A stretch of 64,000 nt of DNA from Vibrio sp. SS-MA-C1-2 (GTDB lineage: Bacteria > Pseudomonadota > Gammaproteobacteria > Enterobacterales > Vibrionaceae). Positions 1 through 8,140 of the stretch are shown piece by piece; position 1 is the first letter of the stretch, and every line of letters begins with the position of its first letter. The stretch covers positions 806,001-870,000 of the forward strand of contig NZ_CP090980.1 of NCBI RefSeq assembly GCF_021513135.1, given 5' to 3'. The notes below the pieces were generated by a model. That model worked only from the letters and a program-made list of their open reading frames with translations, did no database searches and had not been told where the DNA came from. The position numbers and the translations under genes were made by a program.

Positions 1-1140
1 GGCAACAACTAAAGAGAGCATCTGTGCGAGGTCACTCGGTAATACATTGCTTTGTAATGAGAAATTTAACAATACAAAACCAAATTCACCTGCCTGAGCA
101 AGGCTTAATGTTAATAACCAGCCATCACTTTTCTTCACTCTAAAGATAAGGCTAAGTAGAAACAGAACCATTGCTTTCACGACCATCACTGTGATGGTTA
201 AGCTTACAATCGTCGCCGCTTGATCAAACAATAGGGTAAAGTTGATGCTGGCGCCAACGGTCATAAAGAAAAGCCCTAATAATAAGCCTTTAAATGGCTC
301 GATATTTGACTCTAATTCATGGCGAAACTCTGAGTTGGCGAGTACAACACCCGCTAAAAAAGTTCCCAAAGCAGGAGACAATCCAACGAGACTCATTAAG
401 GCTGCAATACCAATCACCAACATTAGCGCGGTTAAGGTGAAAATCTCACGCAGCCCTGAGCTTGCAACAAAGCGAAACAGGGGACGACTAAGATAATGCC
501 CACCCACAACGACAACCGCAATTGCACCCATAATGGCGAGCCCATAAGCCCAACCTGGCAAACCTGCCACTAAACTGAGTTGTGCGTGGTTATCTTCGAC
601 GACTTTAGCTGCTTTCTCGATTAATTCGGGTAATGCAAGTAACGGAATAAATGCCAACATCGGGATGACGGCAATATCTTGAAAAAGAAGGATCGAGAAT
701 GCATTTTTTCCGCCTTCTGTTTTTCCTAGTCTCTTTTCATTAAAGGTTTGTAAAACAATCGCGGTTGAAGAAAGAGAGAAAATTAAACCAATGGTTAAAG
801 CAATCGTCCAAGGCTGATCAAAAAAGAGTGCAATGCCCATGACAGCAGCAATCGTCAAACCTACTTGCAATCCACCAAGGCCAATTAATCGACTTTTCAT
901 TGCCCAGAGCATTTTAGGATCTAACTCTAAACCAACCAAGAAAAGCATCATTACAACACCAAATTCTGCAAAGTGCTGGATGCTGGTGGCTTCATTACCA
1001 ACGATGCCGATAATCGGGCCAATCACGACCCCTGCAATCAAATAACCTAAGACGGAGCCTAACCCTAGTCTTTTCGCGATAGGTACAGCAATGATGGCTG
1101 CGGCAAGGTAAATAAAGGCATATAAAAAATAGCCGGTCAT
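1..1140 (-). CDS. kefB: KefB-type glutathione-regulated K+/H+ antiporter, 5' part (runs off window)
   Basis: The minus strand is open from an ATG at 1140 to the window edge (380 codons, no stop). The translation starts MTGYFLYAFIYLAAAIIAVP and continues with the GLGSVLGYLIAGVVIGP and FLVGLELDP segments typical of CPA2 monovalent cation:proton antiporters, with many hydrophobic membrane segments. In this family potassium efflux across the inner membrane is gated by glutathione and its electrophile adducts through a C-terminal RCK/TrkA-N domain, which would lie outside the window. The start overlaps the stop of kefG by 4 bp (ATGA), so the two are translationally coupled. KefB rather than KefC is inferred from the KefG-type partner. 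Confidence 0.9.
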   Translation of the reverse strand, partial: MTGYFLYAFIYLAAAIIAVPIAKRLGLGSVLGYLIAGVVIGPIIGIVGNEATSIQHFAEFGVVMMLFLVGLELDPKMLWAMKSRLIGLGGLQVGLTIAAVMGIALFFDQPWTIALTIGLIFSLSSTAIVLQTFNEKRLGKTEGGKNAFSILLFQDIAVIPMLAFIPLLALPELIEKAAKVVEDNHAQLSLVAGLPGWAYGLAIMGAIAVVVVGGHYLSRPLFRFVASSGLREIFTLTALMLVIGIAALMSLVGLSPALGTFLAGVVLANSEFRHELESNIEPFKGLLLGLFFMTVGASINFTLLFDQAATIVSLTITVMVVKAMVLFLLSLIFRVKKSDGWLLTLSLAQAGEFGFVLLNFSLQSNVLPSDLAQMLSLVVA

Positions 1141-1691
1141 CGCTGAACTCCTTCTTTAACCATGATTTCTAATAGTGCTTGCCACTTATCTTGATGACGA
1201 TCTAACTTTTCATCACGATTATGTGCCCGAGCGCTGTATAAAACGATAGGGTTACAGTAGGTCATCTTGGTCATATTCGCCATCTGTTCTAAAGGTCGTA
1301 ACAACTCTTCAAGTGGATAATTATTACTGCCACCTGTTTGGTAATCTTCTTTTTTACCGCCGGTGGATATTGCGCAAAGGAAATGTTTACCTTTTAATGC
1401 ATTACCCTCTGAACCATAGGCAAAGCCATACTCAAGGACTAAATCTTGCCACTCTTTTAAAATGGAAGGCGTCGAATACCAATAAAATGGGAATTGAAAA
1501 ATAATAATATCGTGATCGAGCAGACGTTTCTGTTCTCGTTCGATATTAATATTATAAGTTGGGTATTCATAATAGAGATCAACGGCAGTGACACCCTCAA
1601 CCTCTTGCGCCACCTTAAATAGTGGGTAATTAATTTCAGAGAGTGTTGGAGAAGGGTGCGCGTAAAGAACTAACACACGGTTGTTGGACAT
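1137..1691 (-). CDS. kefG: KefG ancillary NAD(P)H-quinone oxidoreductase-like protein
   Basis: 184 aa flavodoxin-fold protein; E. coli KefG has about the same length. It starts with the NNRVLVLYAHPSPTLSEIN FMN-binding loop and has the family motif QFPFYWYSTPSILKEWQDLV around residues 67-86 and the active-site region ISTGGKKEDY around 108-117. KefG-type proteins sit on the cytoplasmic face of KefB and are needed for full potassium efflux during electrophile stress. It is the first gene of a two-gene operon with kefB (4-bp overlap). An AAAAGG ribosome-binding site precedes the ATG. No anomaly was seen. Confidence 0.92.
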   Translation of the reverse strand: MSNNRVLVLYAHPSPTLSEINYPLFKVAQEVEGVTAVDLYYEYPTYNINIEREQKRLLDHDIIIFQFPFYWYSTPSILKEWQDLVLEYGFAYGSEGNALKGKHFLCAISTGGKKEDYQTGGSNNYPLEELLRPLEQMANMTKMTYCNPIVLYSARAHNRDEKLDRHQDKWQALLEIMVKEGVQR

Positions 1692-1960
1692 AAAAAGAAC
1701 CTTTTAATATAAGACTCTCCATAATATAGCCAATAATCGATAATTTTTTTACTTGATGGATGAAGAAAATAACAAGGTAAACCTTAAGATAAGACTTCTT
1801 ATTAAACGTGAAATTGAGTTATTTTATCTTCTCTGTTCATTATCATTACTGATCTGGTATGGTCATTAATTTAAGATGTATAATTAGTCATAGGAATAAG
1901 TTCATAATATCAATGGACTTACTTTTATTACCTTTTTTATTTGGTTTTTAAGGAAGTATA

Positions 1961-2395
1961 ATGACCACTTTTAACTCTCGTTGTCCCAGTTGTAAAGCCA
2001 TCAACCGTTTACCTATCGAACGCGTTTCCGAGTCACCGACGTGTGGTAAATGTCAGCAGCCGCTATTGGATGGTAAACCGATAGAAGGCACGGTAAGTAA
2101 TTTATCGGTACTTTTAAACAGCGAACAACCTGTTGTTATCGACTTCTGGGCGCCGTGGTGTAACCCTTGTGTGGGCTTCTCCCCAGTTTTTGAAGATGTC
2201 GCTAAAGATCGAGAGAATCAAGTTCGTTGTGTTAAGGTCAACACCGAGGAAGAACAAGCGATAGCTGCACAATATCAGATCAGAAGTATTCCGACCATCA
2301 TGGTTTTTAAGAATGGAAAACGCGTCGATATGATTAATGGTGCGTTACCGAAATCGCAATTTGACCAATGGTTGAATAATGCGTTAACTAAATAA
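1961..2395 (+). CDS. trxC: Thioredoxin 2 with atypical CNPC active site
   Basis: 144 aa, the usual TrxC length. The N-terminal zinc-finger half has two CxxC pairs (RCPSCK near residue 10 and TCGKCQ near 30), then a thioredoxin fold with VVIDFWAPWC and the cis-proline motif IRSIPTIMVFKNG. Thioredoxin 2 is a zinc-binding cytoplasmic protein-disulfide reductase induced under oxidative stress in enterics. The active site reads W-C-N-P-C, with codons TGG TGT AAC CCT TGT, where the family norm is W-C-G-P-C; this Gly-to-Asn change is a real codon difference. The start is preceded by AAGGAAG. The gene is monocistronic with its own terminator about 25 bp downstream. Confidence 0.95.
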   Translation: MTTFNSRCPSCKAINRLPIERVSESPTCGKCQQPLLDGKPIEGTVSNLSVLLNSEQPVVIDFWAPWCNPCVGFSPVFEDVAKDRENQVRCVKVNTEEEQAIAAQYQIRSIPTIMVFKNGKRVDMINGALPKSQFDQWLNNALTK

Positions 2396-2418
2396 TTTTA
2401 CTTGTTGATATTATAGAG

Positions 2419-2454
2419 AAAGGGTCAGAATGTATTTTCATACTGACCCTTTTT
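2419..2454 (+). terminator. Rho-independent terminator after trxC
   Basis: Perfect 10-bp stem AAAGGGTCAG / CTGACCCTTT around a 14-nt loop, followed by a T run, beginning 24 bp after the trxC stop. Confidence 0.9.
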
Positions 2455-2521
2455 CATTCTTACTGATCTTGAATGACTTTACTCTTTTTAAAGGACTTAA
2501 TTGTATTTAAATTCATTAGCA

Positions 2522-2713
2522 TTATCTAAATTGCTTAACGTCGTCTAGATAATCAAAACCGCCATTCTTAAGCTTATCTTTTAGTTCCGATTTATTAATA
2601 CCATAAAAACTGACTAAGTCATCAAGATCACCCTGAAAGTCATTCCGCAGCTCTCCATTAACGATCCCTAGTAAGGTAGCTGGATCCATATTTTGAAAGT
2701 TATCTAAATTCAT
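2522..2713 (-). CDS. DUF4250 family small protein
   Basis: 63 aa protein of unknown function that begins MNLDNFQNMDPATLLGIVN, the signature start of DUF4250 proteins, and ends with DYLDDVKQFR. I chose the ATG at 2713 over an upstream in-frame start at 2743 because it has AGGAG seven bases upstream and fits the conserved N-terminus. The sequence is soluble and acidic with no cysteines. It stands alone between trxC and the yhf operon, convergent with trxC. The family assignment is by recall of the motif; no function is known to me. Confidence 0.8.
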   Translation of the reverse strand: MNLDNFQNMDPATLLGIVNGELRNDFQGDLDDLVSFYGINKSELKDKLKNGGFDYLDDVKQFR

Positions 2714-2860
2714 CTCTTGGCTCCTGTTATAAAACTTGGTCATTAAAAAACAACAATGGATTGCCCTAACCAGTATAGTTTATAACCAGAGAATGTGACC
2801 AGCTTCATATGATCCTAATAATAAATGCGTTACTATATCCTCAAATTTTTGAGGGTTAAT

Positions 2861-3760
2861 ATGAAGTATTTAAAGAAATATCGTTCAACCATTATAAATC
2901 TTGCTCGTTATCTGATGGCAATGAAGGTCGGAGAAAGGTTAAAGACCATTGATGAACTCTCAAATCAATTAGAATGCTCTGTTGGGTATGTGGCGGAGTC
3001 TTTGAAATATATTGAAAAAGATGGTGCTGTCTCATTAAAGAGACAAGGGAGGAATGGAACGGTTATTTCTGCTATTGATATGACAAAACTGATCGAATTG
3101 TGTGATATTGGCAATATAGTCTGTGCAATGCCGCTTCCTTATACTAAACATTATGAAGGTCTGGCTTCAGGCTTAAAAGCGCAGATCAACTCAATCCCTC
3201 TCTATTTTGCCCATATGAGGGGAGCCAATATTAGAGCCGAGTGTTTAATCAATGGCGTTCACGATATGGCGATCATGTCAAAAATGGCCAGTGAACAATA
3301 CGTTAAAGCAGGAGAGCTTGAAATTATTCTTGAATTGGGGCCACATAGTTATGTACCTGAGCATCGTATTATTTATCGAAAGGGTGAACACGATAATATC
3401 AAAGTAATGGGGGTGGATAGTGAGTCACCAGACCAATTTTTATTAACCGAAATCTATAAAAAAGATAAAAAAGTCACCGTAAAAGAGACGTCTTATAATG
3501 AATGTCTTGAGCGGATCGCGAATGGCAATATCGATGCGGCTATTTGGTACGCATCAAGACAAAGTTCGTTAGAAGCAATGGGACTAGAAGAGAGATCAGT
3601 TGAGTACTCTGAGCGTTTTATTGATGCGTCTATTGCTGTGGTTGTCGCACCTAAACAAGCGACCCATTTAAAAACCATGATACAAAGTTGTATTGATAGT
3701 GACCAATTATTGAGCCATCAAGAGAGAGTGATTAAACGATTAATTATGCCAACTTACTAG
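2861..3760 (+). CDS. yhfZ: YhfZ-like GntR-type regulator of the yhf operon
   Basis: 299 aa from the ATG at 2861, which has GAGGG five bases upstream and matches the YhfZ N-terminus; an in-frame ATG at 2825 lacks a ribosome-binding site. Residues 10-70 form a winged helix-turn-helix (LKTIDELSNQL...VGYVAESLKYIEKDGAVSLKRQGRNG). The rest resembles a substrate-binding effector domain, with NIVCAMPLPYT, YEGLASGLKAQ and FAHMRGANIR strongly conserved with E. coli YhfZ. It is the first gene of the operon and the likely autoregulator, inferred from its position. yhfY follows after 9 bp. Confidence 0.9.
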   Translation: MKYLKKYRSTIINLARYLMAMKVGERLKTIDELSNQLECSVGYVAESLKYIEKDGAVSLKRQGRNGTVISAIDMTKLIELCDIGNIVCAMPLPYTKHYEGLASGLKAQINSIPLYFAHMRGANIRAECLINGVHDMAIMSKMASEQYVKAGELEIILELGPHSYVPEHRIIYRKGEHDNIKVMGVDSESPDQFLLTEIYKKDKKVTVKETSYNECLERIANGNIDAAIWYASRQSSLEAMGLEERSVEYSERFIDASIAVVVAPKQATHLKTMIQSCIDSDQLLSHQERVIKRLIMPTY

Positions 3761-3769
3761 AGGTCAAGT

Positions 3770-4174
3770 ATGAAGGAAAGGATGACAATATTATTAAATG
3801 CTGGAGTGATTACGGAATTTTCATACCAAGGCGTTATGCAAGCCGTCGATACTTTGTGCAAAGAGTGGGGGTTAGATCAAACAGATGAACAGTTTAATAT
3901 GGCGATGACCCATTTAGCTCGAGCTGTCGATAGGATAAGAGCGGATGACGCCATTTTAGAGGGACTTGATGTAGAGACGATGGATGAGATCCTAACGGCT
4001 GACTATTATCCTTTGATCGCAGAAATGAATAAAAAGTTATCTGTCTATTTTATGTTTGATGAGTTCCCCGATGCAGAAAACAGTTTTTTGTTATGTAATC
4101 TAACGTCCTTGTATCAGGCCTCTCTAAATCAAACATCTCACCAAAATAAAACTGAGGTTAATTATGCCACTTGA
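3770..4174 (+). CDS. yhfY: YhfY-like PRD-domain protein
   Basis: 134 aa, consistent with a single PRD (PTS regulation domain): a helical protein with MAMTHLARAVDRIRADD around residues 45-61, where the histidine corresponds to the conserved PRD histidine. In other proteins PRDs are phosphorylated by PTS components to tune antiterminators or activators. Here the domain stands alone, as in E. coli yhfY. It lies 9 bp after yhfZ and overlaps the php start by 11 bp, so the three genes are co-transcribed. The function of the stand-alone PRD is unknown; a co-regulator of YhfZ is plausible inference. Confidence 0.82.
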   Translation: MKERMTILLNAGVITEFSYQGVMQAVDTLCKEWGLDQTDEQFNMAMTHLARAVDRIRADDAILEGLDVETMDEILTADYYPLIAEMNKKLSVYFMFDEFPDAENSFLLCNLTSLYQASLNQTSHQNKTEVNYAT

Positions 4175-5045
4175 TCAGGCTGGTTATACTTATTGCCATG
4201 AACACTTATATATTGATCTGTCGTCTCAAAAACAAGATGAAGATTGTAAATTAGATCAATTTGAAAACATAAGAAATGAGTTAGATTTTTTACACTCGTT
4301 AGGTGTGAGAAATATTATTGAAGTAACAAATCACTTTATGGGACGAAATCCTCATTTTATTGAGGATTTAATAAAGGAAACAAATATAAATATTATCTCT
4401 TCAACTGGCTTCTATATTGAGGGCTTTTTTCCTCAGAGTCTTGACGCGATGTCGAGTGTTGATATCGCTAACGTGATGATGGAGGAGATTAATGTGGGGA
4501 TTGGGGGCTCTTCATTAAAAGCAGAAGTGATTGGTGAGATAGGGAGTAGTTTAAATCATTTTTCTGATCTTGAGAAAAAGGTGTTTGAAGGGGCTGCAAT
4601 CGCACAACGTGAAACAGGCTGTCCTATTTCTACCCACACATCCCTGAGTACGATGGGACGGCAACAAGTTGAATTGCTAGCCAAAAATCGTGTCGATTTA
4701 ACCCGAGTGAGCATTGGGCATTGTGATCTAAAGGATGATTTTGACCAGCTGTTATGGCTACTCGATCAAGGATGCAAAATTCAATTTGATACGATTGGAA
4801 AAAATAGTTATTACCCTGATGAGAAGCGAATTCAATCAATCATTAAGTTGGTTGAACGTGGATATATCAATCAAATTATGTTGTCGATGGATATTACCAG
4901 AAGGTCTCATTTACTGGCTAATGGGGGAAAAGGATTTAGTTATTTAATGACCGACTTTATCCCCAAACTACGTCAAGCAGGTTTAAACCAAAAGCAGATA
5001 GAAATAATAATGCAAGAAAATCCAAATCAATTTTTTATTAAATAA
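4164..5045 (+). CDS. php: Phosphotriesterase homology protein (PHP/YhfV)
   Basis: 293 aa, the length of E. coli PHP. All metal ligands of the binuclear amidohydrolase site fall at the same residue numbers as in E. coli PHP: H12 and H14 (CHEH), E125 (GEIG), H158 (THTS), H186 (GHCD) and D243 (SMDI). The fold is a TIM-barrel hydrolase of the phosphotriesterase family; the E. coli protein has no firmly established natural substrate and lactonase-like chemistry is often assumed. The ATG lies inside the end of yhfY with GAGG upstream. It is followed after 23 bp by yhfU. The protein looks intact and active. Confidence 0.93.
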   Translation: MPLDQAGYTYCHEHLYIDLSSQKQDEDCKLDQFENIRNELDFLHSLGVRNIIEVTNHFMGRNPHFIEDLIKETNINIISSTGFYIEGFFPQSLDAMSSVDIANVMMEEINVGIGGSSLKAEVIGEIGSSLNHFSDLEKKVFEGAAIAQRETGCPISTHTSLSTMGRQQVELLAKNRVDLTRVSIGHCDLKDDFDQLLWLLDQGCKIQFDTIGKNSYYPDEKRIQSIIKLVERGYINQIMLSMDITRRSHLLANGGKGFSYLMTDFIPKLRQAGLNQKQIEIIMQENPNQFFIK

Positions 5046-5068
5046 TAAATTTCAAATAAAAGGATTTA

Positions 5069-5434
5069 ATGATGAAAAAGATTGCCATTGCTGGTCTACA
5101 GCGAGAACAGATTCAAGCCGAAATTGAAAAAATCGCCCCAGGACAATTTGAGTGTCACATTTTAAATGATATGGATGCGGCGATGAAGGTACAAAGTGGG
5201 CAACTTGATTATTACATTGGCGCATGTAATACCGGGGCTGGAGCGGCCTTAAGTATGGCAATAGCGATTATTGGTTATAACAAGTCATGTACCATTGCAA
5301 AACCTTCATTCAGAGCTAAAGAAGAGGAAATTGAGCAATTTATCAGTGAAGGAAAAGTGGCATTTGGCTTATCGATTGAACATGTCGAGCATGCTATTCC
5401 GCTTTTAATTCAATCATTGATTAAAGTGGAGTAG
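5069..5434 (+). CDS. yhfU: YhfU, DUF2620 protein
   Basis: 121 aa soluble protein of the DUF2620/YhfU family. It has a repeated alpha/beta look, with a glycine-rich segment YIGACNTGAGAALSMAIAIIGY around residues 50-70 that could bind a small ligand; that reading is only a guess. AGGA precedes tandem ATGs, either of which could be used. It lies between php and yhfT with only 5 bp to yhfT, so it is probably translationally coupled and may act with the YhfT membrane protein. The biochemical function is unknown. Confidence 0.85.
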   Translation: MMKKIAIAGLQREQIQAEIEKIAPGQFECHILNDMDAAMKVQSGQLDYYIGACNTGAGAALSMAIAIIGYNKSCTIAKPSFRAKEEEIEQFISEGKVAFGLSIEHVEHAIPLLIQSLIKVE

Positions 5435-5439
5435 TCACT

Positions 5440-6744
5440 ATGGATATGATGAATATTGCGCTTATTGCTTGTTTGTGTGCAATGACGGCGCTGATTGCGA
5501 ATATGTCAGCGGCGGTTTTCCATGACGGAATTCGCCCGATCCTACCTCAACTGATTGAAGGGAATATGACTCGCCGTGATGCTGGCTCGGTTGCATTTGG
5601 TCTATCGATTGGTTTTGTTGCCTCTGTTGGTATCTCTTTTACCCTCTCAACAGGGTTGTTAAATCCGTGGTTACTGTTTCTTCCAACCGATATTATTGGT
5701 GTGATGGCGGGGAGCCGAATTATTGCTGTTATTGGCGGCGGGATTTGGGGTGTACTTGTGGTGACCAGTTTGGCGGCGGTTAATGCCGTTTTAACCGGAT
5801 TACCGATTGATGCATTGGGCGCGTTAGGTGAATTGGGTACGCCTGTGATGTCGGCTTTCGCCCTCTTTCCTTTACTGGCTATCTATTATCAGTTTGGCTG
5901 GAAGTCTGGTGCTATTGCGGCGATTGTTATTTTAATTTCTCGTCTGTTGATTATAAAGTATACCTCGATTTACCCTGAATCTATTCAAATTTTTGTCGGT
6001 ATGATGATGCTTGTCGGAATTGCGATTCGTAAAGATATGCAAGATAAAGCCAATGGTATTAACCCTCCAGATATGAGTGGAATGAGGAGTCTTTTTGAAG
6101 AGCGGACTAAACGAATCTTTAAGAATATGCCTTTTTTAGCAGTAACAGGCGCATTAATTTCAGCGGCTGCGGCTTCAGGTATCTTTGCTGGCTCTGAGGT
6201 GTCTATCTATGCCTTAGCTGATGTTTATAAAATGACCGATCCTGCGGCTCAGCAAGAAGCGATGAATCAAGTTGCCTTATCAGAATTTATGCGTGGTTTA
6301 GGTTTTATTCCATTGATTGCAACAACTGCATTGGCGACGGGTGTGTATGGGGTTGTCGGTTTTACATTTGTGTTTGTTGTGGGGTATCTATCTCCTAATA
6401 TTCCTGTCGCTGCAGTACTCGGTGGGATTACCATCTGTTTAGAAATTTTCTTACTCCGTGGTATTGGTCGTTTTCTGGAGCAATTCCCATCGATTAGAAA
6501 TGCGTCTGATAACATCCGTAATAGTATGAATACCTTGATGGAGTTTGCACTGTTAATTGGTGGTGTGCTTGCAGTCATGAAGATGGGCGCAACAACGGGC
6601 TTTACCATTTTCACGCTTCTTTATTATCTTAATGAAGTGATGGGTAGGCCGGTTCTGAAAATAGCGTCACCAGCGGTAGCGGCCATTTTTACCGGCGTGA
6701 TTCTGAACATACTGTATTTCCTTGGGCTATTTACCCCTGCTTAA
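5440..6744 (+). CDS. yhfT: YhfT-like multispanning inner-membrane transporter
   Basis: 434 aa, strongly hydrophobic, with roughly ten to twelve predicted membrane segments (for example residues 5-25, 45-65, 90-115, 140-160, 225-245 and 365-400). A cytoplasmic stretch rich in charged residues (KDMQDKANGINPPDMSG) lies near 190-215. It matches YhfT in length and operon position. It presumably imports or exports the substrate handled by PHP, YhfX and YhfW; the substrate is unknown. It is the last gene before the ERIC-containing gap that splits the operon. Confidence 0.85.
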   Translation: MDMMNIALIACLCAMTALIANMSAAVFHDGIRPILPQLIEGNMTRRDAGSVAFGLSIGFVASVGISFTLSTGLLNPWLLFLPTDIIGVMAGSRIIAVIGGGIWGVLVVTSLAAVNAVLTGLPIDALGALGELGTPVMSAFALFPLLAIYYQFGWKSGAIAAIVILISRLLIIKYTSIYPESIQIFVGMMMLVGIAIRKDMQDKANGINPPDMSGMRSLFEERTKRIFKNMPFLAVTGALISAAAASGIFAGSEVSIYALADVYKMTDPAAQQEAMNQVALSEFMRGLGFIPLIATTALATGVYGVVGFTFVFVVGYLSPNIPVAAVLGGITICLEIFLLRGIGRFLEQFPSIRNASDNIRNSMNTLMEFALLIGGVLAVMKMGATTGFTIFTLLYYLNEVMGRPVLKIASPAVAAIFTGVILNILYFLGLFTPA

Positions 6745-6757
6745 TATTTTTATCAAT

Positions 6758-6830
6758 ATATCCCTTTCATACTTGGAGCGGTTAGTGGCCGTGATTTATG
6801 CCCTAGCGGTTTTAATTAAGAGAGGGATAT
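6758..6830 (+). repeat. Internally deleted ERIC-like repeat
   Basis: The segment starts ATATCCCTTTCATACTTGGAG and ends GAGAGGGATAT like an ERIC unit, but the middle is shortened to a hairpin-forming CGGTTAGTGG...CCCTAGCGG. It abuts a full ERIC copy. Confidence 0.5.
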
Positions 6831-6957
6831 CCCCTTCTTACTTGAAGTTGCTAGGTTGTTGGCTGCGTTCGTTCACCCCAATCATATAGTCTATCGATAC
6901 TCATGGGGCCTCATTCATTTGCCGCCTACTAGCAACGCTACTTACTTTGGGGATATA
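6828..6957 (+). repeat. ERIC (intergenic repeat unit) copy between yhfT and yhfX
   Basis: About 130 bp imperfect palindrome. ERIC landmarks in order are CCCTTCTTACTTGAAG, GTTGGCTGCGTTCGTTCACC, CTCATGGGGCC, TTGCCGCCTACTAGCAAC and TTTGGGGATATA. It may affect mRNA stability between yhfT and yhfX. Confidence 0.85.
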
Positions 6958-6996
6958 ACTTTTTATGAACACTAGGTGATTATTGAGGGAGATCTT

Positions 6997-8139
6997 ATGT
7001 TTTTAAAGGCACTAAAAAAACAAAATCAATCATTAATAGAAATCGCAAAAAAGTTACATCAAAAAGGGGATATCCTCCCTGATAGTTATGTGATTGATGT
7101 TGATACTTACACAGAAAATGCGACTCATATTTTAGAATGTGCGAAAAAGCATGGAATAAAACTTTATGGCATGACCAAGCAAATTGGCAGGAATCCTTAT
7201 TTAGCTAAAATTTTAATCGATTTAGGTTATGAAGGTATTGTGGCCGTTGATTATAAAGAGGCCTCGGTGTTACACGATGCAGGTGTAAACGTGTCACATG
7301 TTGGGCATTTGGTACAACCCCCTAATTCGGTATTAACTAAGTTGGTTACCGAAATACAACCTGAAGTGATCACCGTTTATTCTATTGAGAAGGCAAAAGA
7401 AATTTCGTTAATTGCTCAACAATATTATTGTGTACAAAAGATATTACTGAAGTTTATCGATGATGATGACTATCTCTATCCAAATCAAGAGTCTGGCTTT
7501 TTATTAAGTGATATTGAAAATGTGACCCATCAAATTCAATCACTACCGAATATTAAAATTGAAGGTATTACGCATTTTCCCTGCTTTTTATTCAATAAAA
7601 ACACAAACACAATTGAAAAAACTGAAAATTATAAAACATTAATCAAAGCGGTTAATCATTTACAATTATTAGGTGTGAAAGTTAATCAGGTAAATTGTCC
7701 TTCCGCAACATCAATAAAAACGATTCCATCTATTGCCCAGAGCGGAGGAACTCATGGCGAACCCGGACATGCATTGACGGGGACGATGCCTTTTAATACG
7801 GAAGGAACGGAGAAAGAGAAAGTAGCAATGCTTTACCTATCAGAAGTTTCTCATCACTATCAAGGTAACTCATTCTGTTTTGCTGGTGGCTTTTATCCTC
7901 GAGGTCATTTAGAAAATGCGCTTGTCGGTACCCAAGAGGTAAAAGTAAAAGATTCCGATCCTTTAGCCATCGATTATCACCTTCAATTAGAAGGAAAACA
8001 TAAAATTGGTACTCCTGTTGTGATGTCATTTAGAACTCAAATTTTTGTCACTCGTAGCCATGTGGTATTAATTAAGGGTCTATCTAATCACCAACCTCGA
8101 ATTACCGGCACCTATAACTCAATCGGTCAGGAGGTTTAA
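6997..8139 (+). CDS. yhfX: YhfX-like alanine-racemase-fold PLP protein
   Basis: 380 aa from the ATG at 6997, preceded by GAGGGAGATCTT. An in-frame start 21 bases upstream is less likely, since E. coli YhfX also begins MFL-ALK-QN. It carries the fold-type III PLP-enzyme pattern: the lysine segment GIKLYGMTKQIGRNP around residues 55-70, GIVAVDYKEA, THFPCFLF, the serine/threonine loop NCPSATSI and the phosphate-binding SGGTHGEPGHALTGT. Alanine racemase-like proteins act on amino acids; the YhfX substrate is unknown. It is coupled to yhfW by a 1-bp gap and separated from yhfT by an ERIC repeat. Confidence 0.9.
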   Translation: MFLKALKKQNQSLIEIAKKLHQKGDILPDSYVIDVDTYTENATHILECAKKHGIKLYGMTKQIGRNPYLAKILIDLGYEGIVAVDYKEASVLHDAGVNVSHVGHLVQPPNSVLTKLVTEIQPEVITVYSIEKAKEISLIAQQYYCVQKILLKFIDDDDYLYPNQESGFLLSDIENVTHQIQSLPNIKIEGITHFPCFLFNKNTNTIEKTENYKTLIKAVNHLQLLGVKVNQVNCPSATSIKTIPSIAQSGGTHGEPGHALTGTMPFNTEGTEKEKVAMLYLSEVSHHYQGNSFCFAGGFYPRGHLENALVGTQEVKVKDSDPLAIDYHLQLEGKHKIGTPVVMSFRTQIFVTRSHVVLIKGLSNHQPRITGTYNSIGQEV

Positions 8140-8140
8140 A

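Noticed and set aside
242-1045. Plus-strand frames across the first kilobase
   Set aside because: Antisense to kefB, whose minus-strand reading has the family motifs throughout.
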